From positions 73,561,256 through 73,625,255 of the forward strand of contig NC_088911.1 in the NCBI RefSeq assembly GCF_963576675.1: a stretch of 64,000 bases of DNA, given 5' to 3'. Every line of letters starts with the position of its first letter. Positions within the stretch are counted from its first letter, which is position 1. This stretch comes from Euphorbia lathyris (Eukaryota; Streptophyta; Magnoliopsida; Malpighiales; Euphorbiaceae). This document shows positions 47,043 through 58,356 of the stretch, piece after piece. A program made the translations under genes and the position numbers. The notes below the pieces were generated by a model that worked only from the letters and a program-made list of their open reading frames with translations, was not told where the DNA came from and did not search any database.

Positions 47043-50000
47043 CTAGAAGTGGACAGTGTCAATTTCCCCCTGGTGATCATTCTCGAGATATGGTTTTAAC
47101 CGCTGTCCGTTGACCTTGAAAGGTTCATGACCATCTTTGACAATCTTTATTGCTCCGTGGTAAAACACCTTGTTTATGGTGTAAGGTCCCGACCATCTGG
47201 ATTTCATCTTCCTAGGGAATAGTCTGAGGCTCGAGTTGTACAAGAGGACCATCTGTCCTTCTCGAAAGACTTTCTCCTGTATTTTCCTATCGTGCCATTT
47301 CTTGGTCTTTTCCTTATAATTTACCGCGTTTTCGTATGAAAACAGCCTGAATTCCTCCATATCACATAGTTGCAACCGTCTCTGTTTGCCCACAGGCTGT
47401 TTCTCAAAATTCAGGAAAGTTAACGCCCAGAAGGCTCTATGCTCCATCTCGACTGGAAGATGACAAGATTTACCATATAATAGTCTAAATGGGGACATTC
47501 CAATGGGTGTCTTGTATGCAGTTCTATATGCCCACAAAGCATCGTCAAGCTTGTTTGCCCAGCCCTTCCTAGAATTGCCCACCGTTTTCTCCAAGATTCT
47601 TTTGATCTCTCTATTGGAGATCTCTACCTGCCCACTTGTTTGTGGGTGATAAGGTGTGACAATTCTATGAGTGACTCCAAGCTTGCCCATCAACTTTTCA
47701 AATCGGGCATTGCCAAAATGGGTTCCTTGGTCACTAATGATAACTCGTGGGACACCAAATCGGGCAAACAACCTTTTCAGGAATTTTACAACCACACGGG
47801 CATCATTAGTGGGACTAGCTATTGCTTCTACCCACTTGCTTACATAGTCTACTACAACTAATATATATTTATGCCCAAAAGACGTAGGGAATGGTCCCAT
47901 GAAGTCTATGCCCCATATATCAAATATTTCACATACAACAATGTTATTGAGGGGCATGACATTCCTAGCCGAGATATTACCTGTTCTTTGGCACTCATTA
48001 CAAGTACTTACGAACATATTGGCATCCCTGAAGATTGTTGGCCAGAAAAAACCTGATTGGAGCACCTTTGCGGCTGTCCTGCTTGCACTATGATGTCCTC
48101 CAGCTTCTCGACCGTGACAATGGCTCAGAACAGCCTGTCCTTCCTCTTGGGTGATGCATTTGCGTATGATCTGATTTGCGCACAACCTGAAAAGATATGG
48201 TTCTTCCCAAAAATAATATTTTATTTCAGCATAAAACTTCTTCTTTTGGTTGGTGGACAAGCTGTGAGGTTTAATTGAACTAGCAAGGTAATTGGCAATG
48301 TCAGCAAACCATGGAGTAACTTGTAGAGAATATAAACGCTCATCTGGGAAAATCTCTAAGATTTCCGGTTGTTCCTGGCTATTGGTATGAGGAATTCTAG
48401 ACAGATGATCAGCAGCTACGTTGTCTGTTCCTTTCTTGTCCTTCATCTCGAGGTCAAATTCTTGGAGCAAGAGCAACCACCGTATCAGCCTCGACTTAGC
48501 TTCTTTCTTTGCAAACAGGTAGCGCAAAGCAGCGTGGTCTGTGTAGACAACTACTTTTGACAAAACCAAGTATGGACGGAATTTGTCAAAAGCATACACC
48601 ACTACAAGAAGCTCCTTCTCTGTCGTGGTATAGTTCTGCTGAGCCTCGTTCATCTTTTTGCTTGCATAATAGATCGGTCTAAACTTCTTCTCAATTCTTT
48701 CCCCAAGAACAGCTCCGACGCATGTGTCGCTAGCATCACACATCATTTCAAAGGGCAATTCCCAATTTGGTGCGGCTAGAATGGGTGCACTGATCAGTTT
48801 GTCTTTCAGAATCTCAAATGCCTTTATACAGTCTGTTCCGAAAGTGAAATCCACATCTTTATGTAACAGAGCTGATAGTGGTAATGCAATCTTTGAGAAG
48901 TCTTTTATGAATCTTCGGTAGAAACCCGCGTGTCCAAGAAAACTTCTAACATCTTTCACATTAGCAGGAACAACCAGCTTCTCTATCACCTCCACCTTTG
49001 CTTTGTCTACCTCCATTCCCTGTTCTGAGATCTGATGTCTGAGCACAATTCCTCCCGTAACCATGAAATGGCACTTCTCCCAATTTAGGACTAAGTTTGT
49101 TTCTCTACATCGTACTAACACAGCCTCTAGGTTGTTTAGACAGCTTTTAAATGAATTTCCATACACAGAGAAGTCATCCATGAAGATTTCCACCGTTCGC
49201 TCCACCATATCATGAAAGATAGACATCATGTACCTCTGAAATGTAACAGGGGCATTACACAACCCAAAAGGCATGCGTCTGAAAGCATAAGTCCCGTAGG
49301 GGCAAGTAAAGGTTGTTTTCTCTTGATCTTCACAATGGATGGCAATTTGATTATACCCGGAATACCCATCAAGGAAGCAGTAAAATTCATATCCCGCCAA
49401 TCGTTCCAACATCTGATCAATGAAGGGCAAAGGAAAATGATCCTTCCTGGTTGCCTCGTTGAGCTTTCGGTAGTCCACGCATACTCGCCATCCTGTTATT
49501 GTCCATGTGGGAACCAATTCATCTTTTTCATTTAGAACAACCGTGGTACCTCCTTTCTTTGGAACTACATGTACAAGGCTCGTCCAAACGCTGTCAGAAA
49601 TAGGGTAAATAATCCCTGCATCCAATAGCTTGATTACTTCTTTCCTCACGACCTCCTTCATGTGTGGGTTCAATCTGCGCTGTGGCTGGACACACGGTTT
49701 GTGGTCTTTTTCCATTAGGATCCGATGAACACACACCGCTGGACTAATCCCCTTGATGTCATCTATCTTCCACGCAAGTGCATCCTTGTTTCTTCTTAAC
49801 ACCTCCATAAGTTGAGCTTTCTGATCAGGGGTTAATTTGGAAGATATAATCACCGGGCTTCCGCTTGGTGGTTCGAGGAAGGCATATTCTAAGTGTGATG
49901 GCAGAGGTTTTAGTTCAGGTTTCGACAAAGGCACATTGGGCATTTCTGGTGGTTCTTGATGAGTAGGAATATTGGGGTCTAGAGGGAGCGTTGAAGCTTC

Positions 50001-51152
50001 TGTCTCGATAGAACAGCCTGTTCCCTCGCAAAGATTCACCTCTTCTCCCAAGAGTGCCTCCAATGTGTCCTGTCCCTGTTCCTGCGAAACACACAAACTT
50101 TGGAAATCATCTAAGAAATAGCATGTGTCATCACCAGTGTTATCTCGTCTCATAGCTTCATTCATTTTGAAAATGATTTCCTCCCTATTAATTCTTAAAA
50201 ATAATTGCCCTTCTCCTACATCAATCAAGGCTTTACCCGTTGCTAAGAATGGTCTGCCCAGAATAATAGGAACATGCAGATCCTCATCTATGTCCATTAT
50301 GATGAAATCAACAGGTAGTATAAACTTCCCTACTTTGACTAACACATCCTCCACAACTCCCCTAGGGTAGCATACAGACCCATCAGCCAGCTGAATGGAC
50401 ATTCTAGTTGGTTGTGGTTCTCCTAGCCCTAGTTTAGTATACACAGAATATGACATTAGGTTTATACTCGCTCCAAGGTCACATAATGCATTTTCAATGT
50501 TTAACTTGCCAATAGAACATGGAATTGAAAAACTCCCTAGATCCTTTAGCTTTTTCGGAAGCTGCTGCTTATTTTGTAGTATTGATGAGCAGTCCCTGTT
50601 CAGTTGGATCATCGAGATGTTTTCCAATTTCTTCTTATTAGATAAGATATCTTTCAAGAATTTTGCATATGTGGGCATCTGTGCAAGTGCTTCCACAAAG
50701 GGAATGTTGATATGCAACTTCCTCAAGGTGTCTAGCACTTTTGAATTTTGCTCTTCAAGCTTCTTATTCACTAGCCTCGTCGGATATGGTACAGGTGGTA
50801 CATAGGGAGGAGGTGGATAGTACTTCTTCCCTAGTTCCTCCTGATCATTGTCAGATGTAAGACCTGTCTCGGCTGGCTTCTCTTGGTCAAGAACAGTCTG
50901 TTCCTGTCTCTTCTCATTAACTCCGGAACTACCTGCACACTCAGCACTCTTATTAGTCATCAAAGGAGGATTAGTTTCCTTACCAGATCGTAGGGTGATA
51001 GCCATGACATCTCCTTTAGGGTTTGGTTCGGTATTACTCAGCATCACCTCTTTTCCTTTTGATGATGAAGCAGCCAGTTGATGTACTTGTGTCTCCAAAC
51101 TCTTGATGGAAGCCTGTGCCTGCTTCATAAATTGCATCATCATGGTCTTCAT
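47043..51152 (-). CDS. Athila-like pol polyprotein, intact (protease, RT, RNase H, integrase)
   Basis: An uninterrupted 1369-residue frame. Protease near residue 224 has [12 protein letters not shown] (DLG in place of DTG/DSG, normal for Athila) and [59 protein letters not shown], catalytic FMDDFSVYG. RNase [49 protein letters not shown]. Integrase: [11 protein letters not shown] and CNECQ zinc site, [17 protein letters not shown], and the Glu in [10 protein letters not shown] exactly 35 residues after the second Asp. The start Met is arbitrary: the same frame continues upstream into gag through TAG stops. The C-terminus ends 'GEIDTVHF' shortly before a 650 bp spacer. All catalytic residues are present, so the enzyme could be functional if supplied with gag. 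Confidence 0.95.
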   Translation of the reverse strand: MKTMMMQFMKQAQASIKSLETQVHQLAASSSKGKEVMLSNTEPNPKGDVMAITLRSGKETNPPLMTNKSAECAGSSGVNEKRQEQTVLDQEKPAETGLTSDNDQEELGKKYYPPPPYVPPVPYPTRLVNKKLEEQNSKVLDTLRKLHINIPFVEALAQMPTYAKFLKDILSNKKKLENISMIQLNRDCSSILQNKQQLPKKLKDLGSFSIPCSIGKLNIENALCDLGASINLMSYSVYTKLGLGEPQPTRMSIQLADGSVCYPRGVVEDVLVKVGKFILPVDFIIMDIDEDLHVPIILGRPFLATGKALIDVGEGQLFLRINREEIIFKMNEAMRRDNTGDDTCYFLDDFQSLCVSQEQGQDTLEALLGEEVNLCEGTGCSIETEASTLPLDPNIPTHQEPPEMPNVPLSKPELKPLPSHLEYAFLEPPSGSPVIISSKLTPDQKAQLMEVLRRNKDALAWKIDDIKGISPAVCVHRILMEKDHKPCVQPQRRLNPHMKEVVRKEVIKLLDAGIIYPISDSVWTSLVHVVPKKGGTTVVLNEKDELVPTWTITGWRVCVDYRKLNEATRKDHFPLPFIDQMLERLAGYEFYCFLDGYSGYNQIAIHCEDQEKTTFTCPYGTYAFRRMPFGLCNAPVTFQRYMMSIFHDMVERTVEIFMDDFSVYGNSFKSCLNNLEAVLVRCRETNLVLNWEKCHFMVTGGIVLRHQISEQGMEVDKAKVEVIEKLVVPANVKDVRSFLGHAGFYRRFIKDFSKIALPLSALLHKDVDFTFGTDCIKAFEILKDKLISAPILAAPNWELPFEMMCDASDTCVGAVLGERIEKKFRPIYYASKKMNEAQQNYTTTEKELLVVVYAFDKFRPYLVLSKVVVYTDHAALRYLFAKKEAKSRLIRWLLLLQEFDLEMKDKKGTDNVAADHLSRIPHTNSQEQPEILEIFPDERLYSLQVTPWFADIANYLASSIKPHSLSTNQKKKFYAEIKYYFWEEPYLFRLCANQIIRKCITQEEGQAVLSHCHGREAGGHHSASRTAAKVLQSGFFWPTIFRDANMFVSTCNECQRTGNISARNVMPLNNIVVCEIFDIWGIDFMGPFPTSFGHKYILVVVDYVSKWVEAIASPTNDARVVVKFLKRLFARFGVPRVIISDQGTHFGNARFEKLMGKLGVTHRIVTPYHPQTSGQVEISNREIKRILEKTVGNSRKGWANKLDDALWAYRTAYKTPIGMSPFRLLYGKSCHLPVEMEHRAFWALTFLNFEKQPVGKQRRLQLCDMEEFRLFSYENAVNYKEKTKKWHDRKIQEKVFREGQMVLLYNSSLRLFPRKMKSRWSGPYTINKVFYHGAIKIVKDGHEPFKVNGQRLKPYLENDHQGEIDTVHF

Positions 51153-52406
51153 GTCTTGTTCTACATCCTCCTTGGGTGGAACAGGCTGTTTGTAGTGCTG
51201 TTGCGGCTGCCTCTAATAGTGTCCTCCTTGTTGTTGCTAGTATCTAGGTTGCTCCTGCTAGTTTGGCTATCCAGTCCATCCGAAATTTGGATGATTTCTT
51301 GTAGCTGGATTGTATGTACTGGAGTATGGATTTGGTGGGTTCCGTTGATTGTATCCAGCATAATCACATTGTTCCTGCTCACTTTTTCCTTGCTTAACTC
51401 CAAGACAGTTGATGTTGAAGTGAGGCCCTCCACAAAAATCACAAACATCATTAAATGGTGGTTCACTATGAATGGATGAGACATTGATCTTGCTGATCTG
51501 CCTAGCAAGCTGTTCCACTTGGGTCGTCAGCTTTGAAACCATGTCACCATCTGCCGTTCTTTTTCCTTCACTCCTAGCTGAGTGCCAATTATAACTTGTG
51601 CTTACCACCTTTTCAATGAGGTCGTACAAGGCTTGTGGTTCAAGATCCTCGGGGTTACCATTCGCAATGGATTCAATCTGGATTTTGTACGTGTTGGTGA
51701 CTCCATTGTAAAAATTTTGCACTTGCATCCACATGGGGATGCCATGATTTGGTACCCTTCTTAACAGCTTTTTGTACCTTTCCCATGCCTCGGCCAAGGA
51801 TTCATCCTCTTCTTGCACGAAACGGGACACCTCATTTCTGAGTTTGATGACCTGTCTAGGTGGAAAGTATTTCATTAGAAAAGCACTGGCCATGTCCTGC
51901 CATGTTGCAATGGTCCCTGGCTGTAGGTTCTTTATCTAGTTCTTTGCTTTATCTTTGAGAGAAAACGGAAACAGCTTCAGCCTTATCACATCATTGGAGA
52001 CTCCTCGGTTTGATCGAAAAGTGTTGCACAGCGTAATAAACTCCTGGATATGTCCATTTGGATCTTCCGACTGGTATCCACTGAATTGCACACCTGCTTG
52101 CAACATATGTATCATGGATGCTTTTACTTCGAACATGTTGTTCCCTTCGTTAGGCAACACAATACACAACGAGTGTCCTTCCGTGGTAGGTCTGGAGTAA
52201 TATCTGATTATCATGATTGGTGGATTGTTGTTCTCTCCTTCTTCTTCAGGAGGAGGTTGAACTGGTTGTTCTGGTATTCTTCCAGCCATCCTTCTTTCTC
52301 TTTGTCTTTCTCTTTGTCTTGCTCGTCGAGCTCCCGCTTGGTTTCGTCTACACGTTCTTTCTAGTTCAAGATCAATAGGAAAAACTGGTGGTCCAGCTCT
52401 GCGCAT
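51153..52406 (-). pseudogene. Athila-like gag, five premature TAG stops
   Basis: Same frame as pol. Begins MRRAGPPVFPIDLELE with an Arg/Glu-rich stretch, then the gag domain (GVQFSGYQSEDPNGHIQEF, NDVIRLKLFPFSLKDKAKN, stop at 51936 where the family has Trp, then FLMKYFPPRQVIKLRNEVSRF and EAWERYKKLLRRVPNHGI). The knuckle CDFCGGPHFNINC is intact. After FGWTG comes a Gln-rich stretch with four TAG codons between about 51210 and 51266, in a context where CAG is expected. Thus gag would be made only as a fragment, although the sequence is otherwise full length. Confidence 0.88.
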
Positions 52407-52501
52407 AGACAGTAAGAGAAACTGCTTCTGGCTGCACTACGTAACAAACAGATTAAAAACACCTTGTTTCACAGAAATTTTTAGATAAACTTTGTTGCTT
52501 T

Positions 52502-52522
52502 CAATCCCCGGCAACGACGCCA
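52502..52522 (-). other. Primer-binding site, tRNA-Asp type
   Basis: TGGCGTCGTTGCCGGGGA on the minus strand, six bases inside the LTR, is complementary to the 3' end of plant tRNA-Asp as commonly seen in Athila-type elements. Confidence 0.85.
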
Positions 52523-52528
52523 AAAACT

Positions 52529-53768
52529 TATTGTCCTCTAAACAGACTCTAGCTAGTGCACTAGATACAAGTAATAAAGTGATAAATAGAGTATCGTCTC
52601 CACAGGGATTGATGACCAAATTTTACTAGAAAAACCTTGCAGAACAGGGTGTTCGTGGTGTGTGAATTCTTTATATTGAGAGATATTGTGAATGGGTAAC
52701 CAAGTAAATGATTCAGCTTATAAAAATGAGTATTTGATAAAGATAAAAGATAGAACAGGTTAGGTCCTAGCAGAACATGTTACTTCCAGTCTCTAAACAT
52801 CATATTTATTCATGAATGACGTAAAGTGAAGTCAAGTTCGCTGCTTTAAAGCTCACTTAAGTCAACTCTCATGTGTTCTTAAGATTCTAAGGCGTACTAC
52901 AACCTTAAGCGTCCTTAAAGTTGGTTCTTTCTTGCATTACGATTGAAACAACATTTCTATTAAGAAAACCATTGATACAACCTCCTAACATTCTTGCTTC
53001 GGGGGTTTGGACGTTTGAGAAATAGTTCCGTGAAGATGAAAGTAGTTCCCTATCATTAATCCAACACTAACATACATGCATATAGCAATGGAATGATAAC
53101 TTTCTCAAACACGACATAATATATCACCATTCATTCATAAATAAGAAAATAAAAGACTTACATAACAGGCCTTAACTGGCCGAACCCGTTCAAAACGACT
53201 ACTCACTCATTCTAAAGAGTGAACAACCTAAATCACATAAACAAAACTCCATGAAAGGAGCTTGAAAGATCTTCGAGAGCTTCTCTCTCTAAAAACTAAT
53301 CTATCTTCTGTCCTCCCAAAAAAGATCCTCTTTCCTTTCCCTTGACTACTTTTATAAATAGAAGGAAAAGGAAACTCGTACACAAAATGTTAACAAAATA
53401 TTACCAAAAGGAAAGATTGTTCAAAGTATCAGATATATCTAGAAGTGGTTAAAATATGTTGACCCTTGAACACTCAAGGGTCGATCACTCTTGTCATCAT
53501 GTTACTTTAGTCGCCCATTCCTGCCCGCTCCTGCCTGCCTGTCAACTCGCTATCCGTCATCAGGTACACATCGTTTAACTGTTTGATCAAAGGGTGCACG
53601 TCTCCTCTTGGATGCTGCAAAACAAGCTGCATAACAGCCTTTTTGACTTAATCTTTTCAAATCTGCATAAAACACTTATAAGTCCTTCATTTAAGTAATA
53701 TTACGCCTAAAACACCCTTAATTTATCACTAATAATATGTTTAATTGTAGTCAAATTCATGCCTAACA
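52529..53768 (-). repeat. 5' LTR of the Athila-like element
   Basis: 1240 bp; longer than its partner by a TGCC duplication near 53531-53541. About 40 substitutions relative to the other LTR by eye. Minus-strand TATA box (CTATTTATAAAAG region) near 53348-53360. Confidence 0.93.
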
Positions 53769-55040
53769 GTAAACCTAACGAAGTGTAGGAGAAACTTGGC
53801 AGGTGTTTTGTCTCGGATAATTGGATGTCTCGGTTTTTGCAATGTACTCCATACAATACCATTGCACTGACATCAGATCACTCACTAATTATTCTTTAAA
53901 TTGATGCTTAGTTGATGTTAAGGCCGAATCGTTAGTTTAAATTTGAGATAAATGGTTACGTCAAGAGGGCTTGCATGAAGTCGTGAGGGAGGCTTGACAG
54001 GATGGTATGAGGGGGCTCGGTGGAAAGTAGGTTGCAAATTATGACGTCTAGATTATCTTAGTGGGGCCACAACTTGGATGTTAATTTTACAAAGGAAAGT
54101 AAGTCTTGTAATAAAAAAACTCGAACAGCTGCGCACCAATAAAATGAGTATAGACAATGGGGAGTACGAGGCAGTCCGTATAAGTTGGTCAATCTTCTCT
54201 TATGTGAGGAAGATCATTGGCAACAAAGGGAAAAAGTCATGTGGCATCAGGAGGGAGATGCAAATACTCGGTTCTTTCATGCATTTGCTTTAGGGCGAAG
54301 AAAGATGAATTTTCTTACGAAGCTGCATGGTGCGGATGGGGAATGGGTTTCAAGTACTAACATGCTTTGCGAAATTGCTAAGTCTTATTTTGCTGATCCC
54401 TATCTCCTTACCTGTTTATTCAATGTGCAGAATGCCTACCAGCTCTTCTGAAGCAAGTTGAAGCTCGAGGCATTATCCATGGGTGCAAGGTTAGCAGGTA
54501 AGCACCCCGTATCTCTCACCTCTTGTTCGCTGATGATAGTTTTTTTTCTTCAGGACCTCTACGGTGGAAGGTCAAACGATGAAAGAGTTACTGTTGTACT
54601 ATGAGAACATCCCAGGGCAAGCTTTGAATCTCTAGAAATAGAGCATCATGTTCAGTTCTAATGCCCATGCTTTAAGAGAATATCAAGCAAATTCTTCGAG
54701 TCTCATCTTTGCTCAACATAAGCAGGTATCTAGGCCTCCCTTTCCTAATTGGCCAAAAAAGATATCAGTGTTTAGCTACTTGAGGGATAAAATGTGGCAG
54801 AGGCTCTTTAATTGGGATGTTAGATTGTTATCCTAAGTAGGGCATGAAGTTTTCCTCAAATTATTGGCCCAAGTAATCTCAACCTATTGTATGAGTATTT
54901 TCATTCTCCCAGTTTCCCTGTGTACTGAGCTCTAGAGGATGATGAACTCCTTCTGGTGGGGTTCGAAGGTTGATAAGAGGAAAATCCATTGGGCTTCTTG
55001 GAAGAGACTATGTCTGAGAAAGGAGTGTGGTGGCATTGGG
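53769..55040 (+). pseudogene. LINE ORF2 endonuclease end and RT remnants
   Basis: Resumes the endonuclease (FVSDNWMSRFLQ, TSDHSL) directly after the Athila-like insertion. Later pieces: NTRFFHAFALGRRKMNF (linker before RT), then an internal deletion near 54400-54430, then VEARGIIHGCKVSR, SHLLFADDSFF (the RT catalytic FADD box), SRYLGLPF-like and ILPVSLC, MMNSFWWG. RT fingers are missing. Many stops. Confidence 0.72.
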
Positions 55041-55214
55041 TAAAAATATCGCTAACAATAAGTATATTGCTAAAATATCGCTAACAATAAATATGCTGAA
55101 TAAATTTAAAAAAATTAAAGACAGTTTATATAACTAATGGTAATTTTCTATTTTCATATACAAAAATAAAAAGGAAAAACTTACTACAAAACTTATATAT
55201 ATATATATATATAT
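55041..55214. other. AT-rich junction with (TA)n
   Basis: Contains two copies of TAAAAATATCGCTAACAATAA and ends in a (TA)10-type run that abuts the fold-back element. Confidence 0.6.
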
Positions 55215-56880
55215 AGGAGAGGGCTCTTGTGAGAACCCTTTCCTAGGTGAAAACTCATCTTAGGTGAGAACCACCCAAAACTACGTAGTTTTGGGTAAGA
55301 AAATTTTAAAAAAAACAATGCTGTCTAGGAGGGATTGAACATGGGACCTTGCATCTATACTCCATATTACTTACCACTGAGCCAATTATCTTTCTTGTAT
55401 ATTATGTGTTGCGCTGCTTAATATATTATGACCCTTTTAGCTTCCATTGTTTAATATTTGATGCATGCACTTATTAATATCAATTAAATGTGCATAATAA
55501 TAAATTATTAATAAAAAAAGAAATATGCATAATAATGAATTATTAATAGAAAAAAATACAAAAACATGCTCTAATTTCTTATTTATTTAATTCCTCTATA
55601 TTTTTGTAATTTATATTTTAAAATGTTAAGGACGGTGTTCTAAATATTGTTACATATATTCTAAACTTTATAATTTGTGTTCTAAAAATTAAGTATAATG
55701 TTTTAAAAAATAGTAAATATATGGACCATTTTTACATTTGTTCTATAATATAATTTATAACACTCATATTCTAAATAACATAATGTATGTTCTAAAAAAC
55801 ATAACGCATGTTCTAAAGTTTATATTTTGTGTTCCAAAAATTAAGTATAATGTTCTAAAAAAATCAGTAGATATCTCAATCGGTTTTTCATTTGTTCTAT
55901 AATATAATTTATAACTCATGTTCGAAAAAAAATAACACGTGTTCTAAAAAACATAACGTATGTTCTAAAAAATATGCCGTACGTTCTAAACTTCATAGTT
56001 CGTGTTTTAAAAGTTAAAATATATGTTCTAACGTTTGTTTTAAAAAATATATAGTTTGTGTTCCAAAAATTAAGCATAATGTTCTAAAAAAATCAGTAGA
56101 TATTCACTTGTTCTATAATATAATTTATAACTCATGTTCGAAAAAACATAACACGTGTTCTAAAAAACATAACGTATGTTTTAAAAAATATGTCGTACGT
56201 TCTAACTTCATAGTTCGTGTTTTAAAAGTTAAAATATATGTTATAACGTATGTTTTAAAAAATATATAGTTTGTGTTCTAAAAATTAAGTATAATGGTCT
56301 AAAAAATCAGTAGATATCTGGATCGTTTTTTCATTTGTTCTATAATATAATTTATAACTCATGTTCGAAAAAACATAACACATGTTCTAAAAAACATAAC
56401 GTATGTTCTAAAAAACATAACGTATATTCTAAAAAATTTGTCGTACATTCTAAACTTCATAGTTCGTGTTTTAAAAGTTAAAATATATGTTCTAACGTAT
56501 GTTTTAAAAAATATATTTTCCTATGCAACATAAATTACAAAAATATAAAGGAATTAAATAAATAAGAAATTAGAGCATGTTCTTGGATTTTTTTTATTAA
56601 TAATTCATTATTATGCACATTTCTCTTTTTTTCTATTAATAATTCATTATTATGCATATTTAATCGATATTAATAAGTGCATGCGTCAAATATTAAACAA
56701 AAAAAACAATAGAAGCTAAAAGGCAGATGATATATTAATCAGCGCGCGAAATAATATACAAAAAGAGCAATTGGCTCAGTGGTAAACAACAAGGTATTGG
56801 TGAACAGGTCCTTGGTTCAAATCCCCTAATAAGTAGCAGTATTTTTTCTTAATTTTCCTACTCAAAACTACGTAGTTTTG
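55215..56880. mobile_element. Fold-back element 1 with about 400 bp inverted arms
   Basis: Left end AGGAGAGGGCTCTTGTGAGA follows a (TA)n run. The left arm contains the palindrome CAAAACTACGTAGTTTTG (55276-55293), a tRNA-like segment on the minus strand, ATTATGCAT/AATAATGAATTATTAATA words and GAGCATG/CATGCTC. All recur inverted in the right arm (about 56520-56880). The centre (about 55620-56500) is a tandem array of TGTTCTAAAAAACATAACG-type words. No ORF. The outer end of the right arm, beyond the palindrome at 56863-56880, is missing and element 2 begins instead after a short TATATATA stretch. Confidence 0.8.
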
Positions 56881-56895
56881 GATATCTATATATAT

Positions 56896-58356
56896 AGGGG
56901 AGGGATCAGGTGAGAACACTCCTTAGGTGAGAACCACTCAAAACTACGTAGTTTTGAGTGTAAAAATTAATTAAAAAATTGGGGTTTGAACCCTGGCCTC
57001 CTCACTTACACTCCACACTGCTTACCACTGAGCCATTTGTTTCTCTTGTATATTCTGCCGCGCGCTGATTAATATACCAATGCCCTTGTAGCTTCTATTG
57101 TTTAATATTTGATGCATGCACTTATTAATATTGATTAAATTCACATAATAATTATTAATAGAAAAAAACAAATGTGCATAATAATTAATTATTAATAGAA
57201 AAAAAAACCAAGAACATGCTCTAATTTCTTATTTATTTAATTCCTCTATATTTTTGTAATTTATGTTTTAAATTGTTAAGGACGATGTTCTAAATATTGT
57301 TACATATGTTCTAAACTTTATAATTTGTGTTCTAAAAATTAATATAATGTTTTAAAAAAATAGTAAATATATGTGCCATTTTTTTTTGTTCAAAAAAAAA
57401 AACTCACATTTTAAATAACATAATGTATGTTCTAAAAAACATAACATATGTTCTAAAGTTTATAGTTTGTGTTCCAAAAATTAAGTATAATTTTCTAAAA
57501 AAAGCAGTAGATATCTGGATCGTTTTTTCACTTGTTCTATAATATAATTTATAACTCATGTTCGAAAAAACATAACACGTGTTCTAAAAAACATAACCTA
57601 TGTTCTAAAAAATATGTCGTACGTTCTAACTTCATAGTTCATGTTTTAAAAGTTAAAATATATGTTATAACGTATGTTTTAAAAAATATATAGTTTGTGT
57701 TCTAAAAATTAAGTATAATGTTCTAAAAAATCAGTAGATATCTGGATCGTTTTTTCATTTGTTCTATAATATAATTTATAACTCATGTTCGAAAAAACAT
57801 AACACATGTTCTAAAAAACATAACGTATGTTCTAAAAAATATGTCGTACGTTCTAAACTTCATAGTTCGTGTTTTAAAAGTTAAAATATATATTCTAACG
57901 TATGTTTTAAAAAATATATTTTCTTATATAACATAAATTACAAAAATATAAAGGAATTAAATAAATAAGAAATTGGAGCATGTTTTTGGATTTTTTTCTA
58001 TTAATAATTCATTATTATGGACATTTTCTTTCTATTAATAATTCATTATTATGCAAATTTCTTTTTTTTTTCTATTAATAATTTATTATTATGCAAATTT
58101 AATCAATATTAATAAGTACATGCATCAAATATTAAACAATAGAAGCTACAAGAGCATTGATATATTAAGCAGTGCGCAACATAATACATAAGAAAAGCAA
58201 ATGACTCAGTGGTAAGGAGTGTGGAGTGTAAGTGAGGAGGTTAGTGTTTGAACCCCAGCAGCAACATCAGTGTTTTTTAATTAATTTTTACACTCAAAAC
58301 TACGTAGTTTTGAGTGGTTCTCACCTAAGAAAGGGTTCTCACAAGAGCCCTCTCCT
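56896..58356. mobile_element. Fold-back element 2, complete
   Basis: Ends AGGGGAGGGATCAGGTGAGA on the left and, inverted, ...TCTCACAAGAGCCCTCTCCT on the right, both flanked by TATATA. Palindrome CAAAACTACGTAGTTTTG lies in both arms (56939-56956 and 58294-58311). Arms of about 350-400 bp carry tRNA-like box sequences (minus in the left, plus in the right). The centre repeats GTTCTAAAAAACATAACG and CGTACGTTCTAA words. No coding sequence. (TA)n flanks recall MITE families that insert into TA microsatellites. Confidence 0.82.

Larger units (their letters stand above)
42111..53768 (-). mobile_element. Athila-like Ty3-gypsy element, complete
   Basis: 11,658 bp with LTRs of 1236 and 1240 bp and target duplication GTAAA. 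On the minus strand: LTR, tRNA-Asp-type primer site, gag, one long intact pol, a third ORF of Athila type, polypurine tract, LTR. Size, primer site, DLGAS-type protease and a large third ORF fit the Athila lineage. The LTRs differ at about 40 positions by eye (about 3%), giving an age of the order of one million years if a standard plant rate applies. On the element strand LTRs run TG...TA. Confidence 0.92.
40620..55040 (+). mobile_element. Old L1-type LINE, split by the Athila-like element
   Basis: Left half 40620-42110 and right half 53774-55040 are parts of one + strand LINE: ORF1 remnant, ORF2 endonuclease start, then after the inserted element the endonuclease end and pieces of RT. The endonuclease text runs up to the CHRGK region on the left and resumes immediately (EKLGRCFVSDNW, TSDHSLII) on the right. 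Heavy decay: many stops and frameshifts, RT largely missing. The 3' end is lost near 55040 next to AT-rich repeats. Confidence 0.8.

Noticed and set aside
47640..51081. Plus-strand ORFs of 60-136 residues across the Athila-like pol
   Set aside because: Complements of conserved pol codons; no recognisable domains.
55330..58260. Functional tRNA genes at the TGGCTCAGTGG boxes
   Set aside because: Only A- and B-box-like words are present; no acceptor stem pairing or anticodon arm could be drawn confidently.
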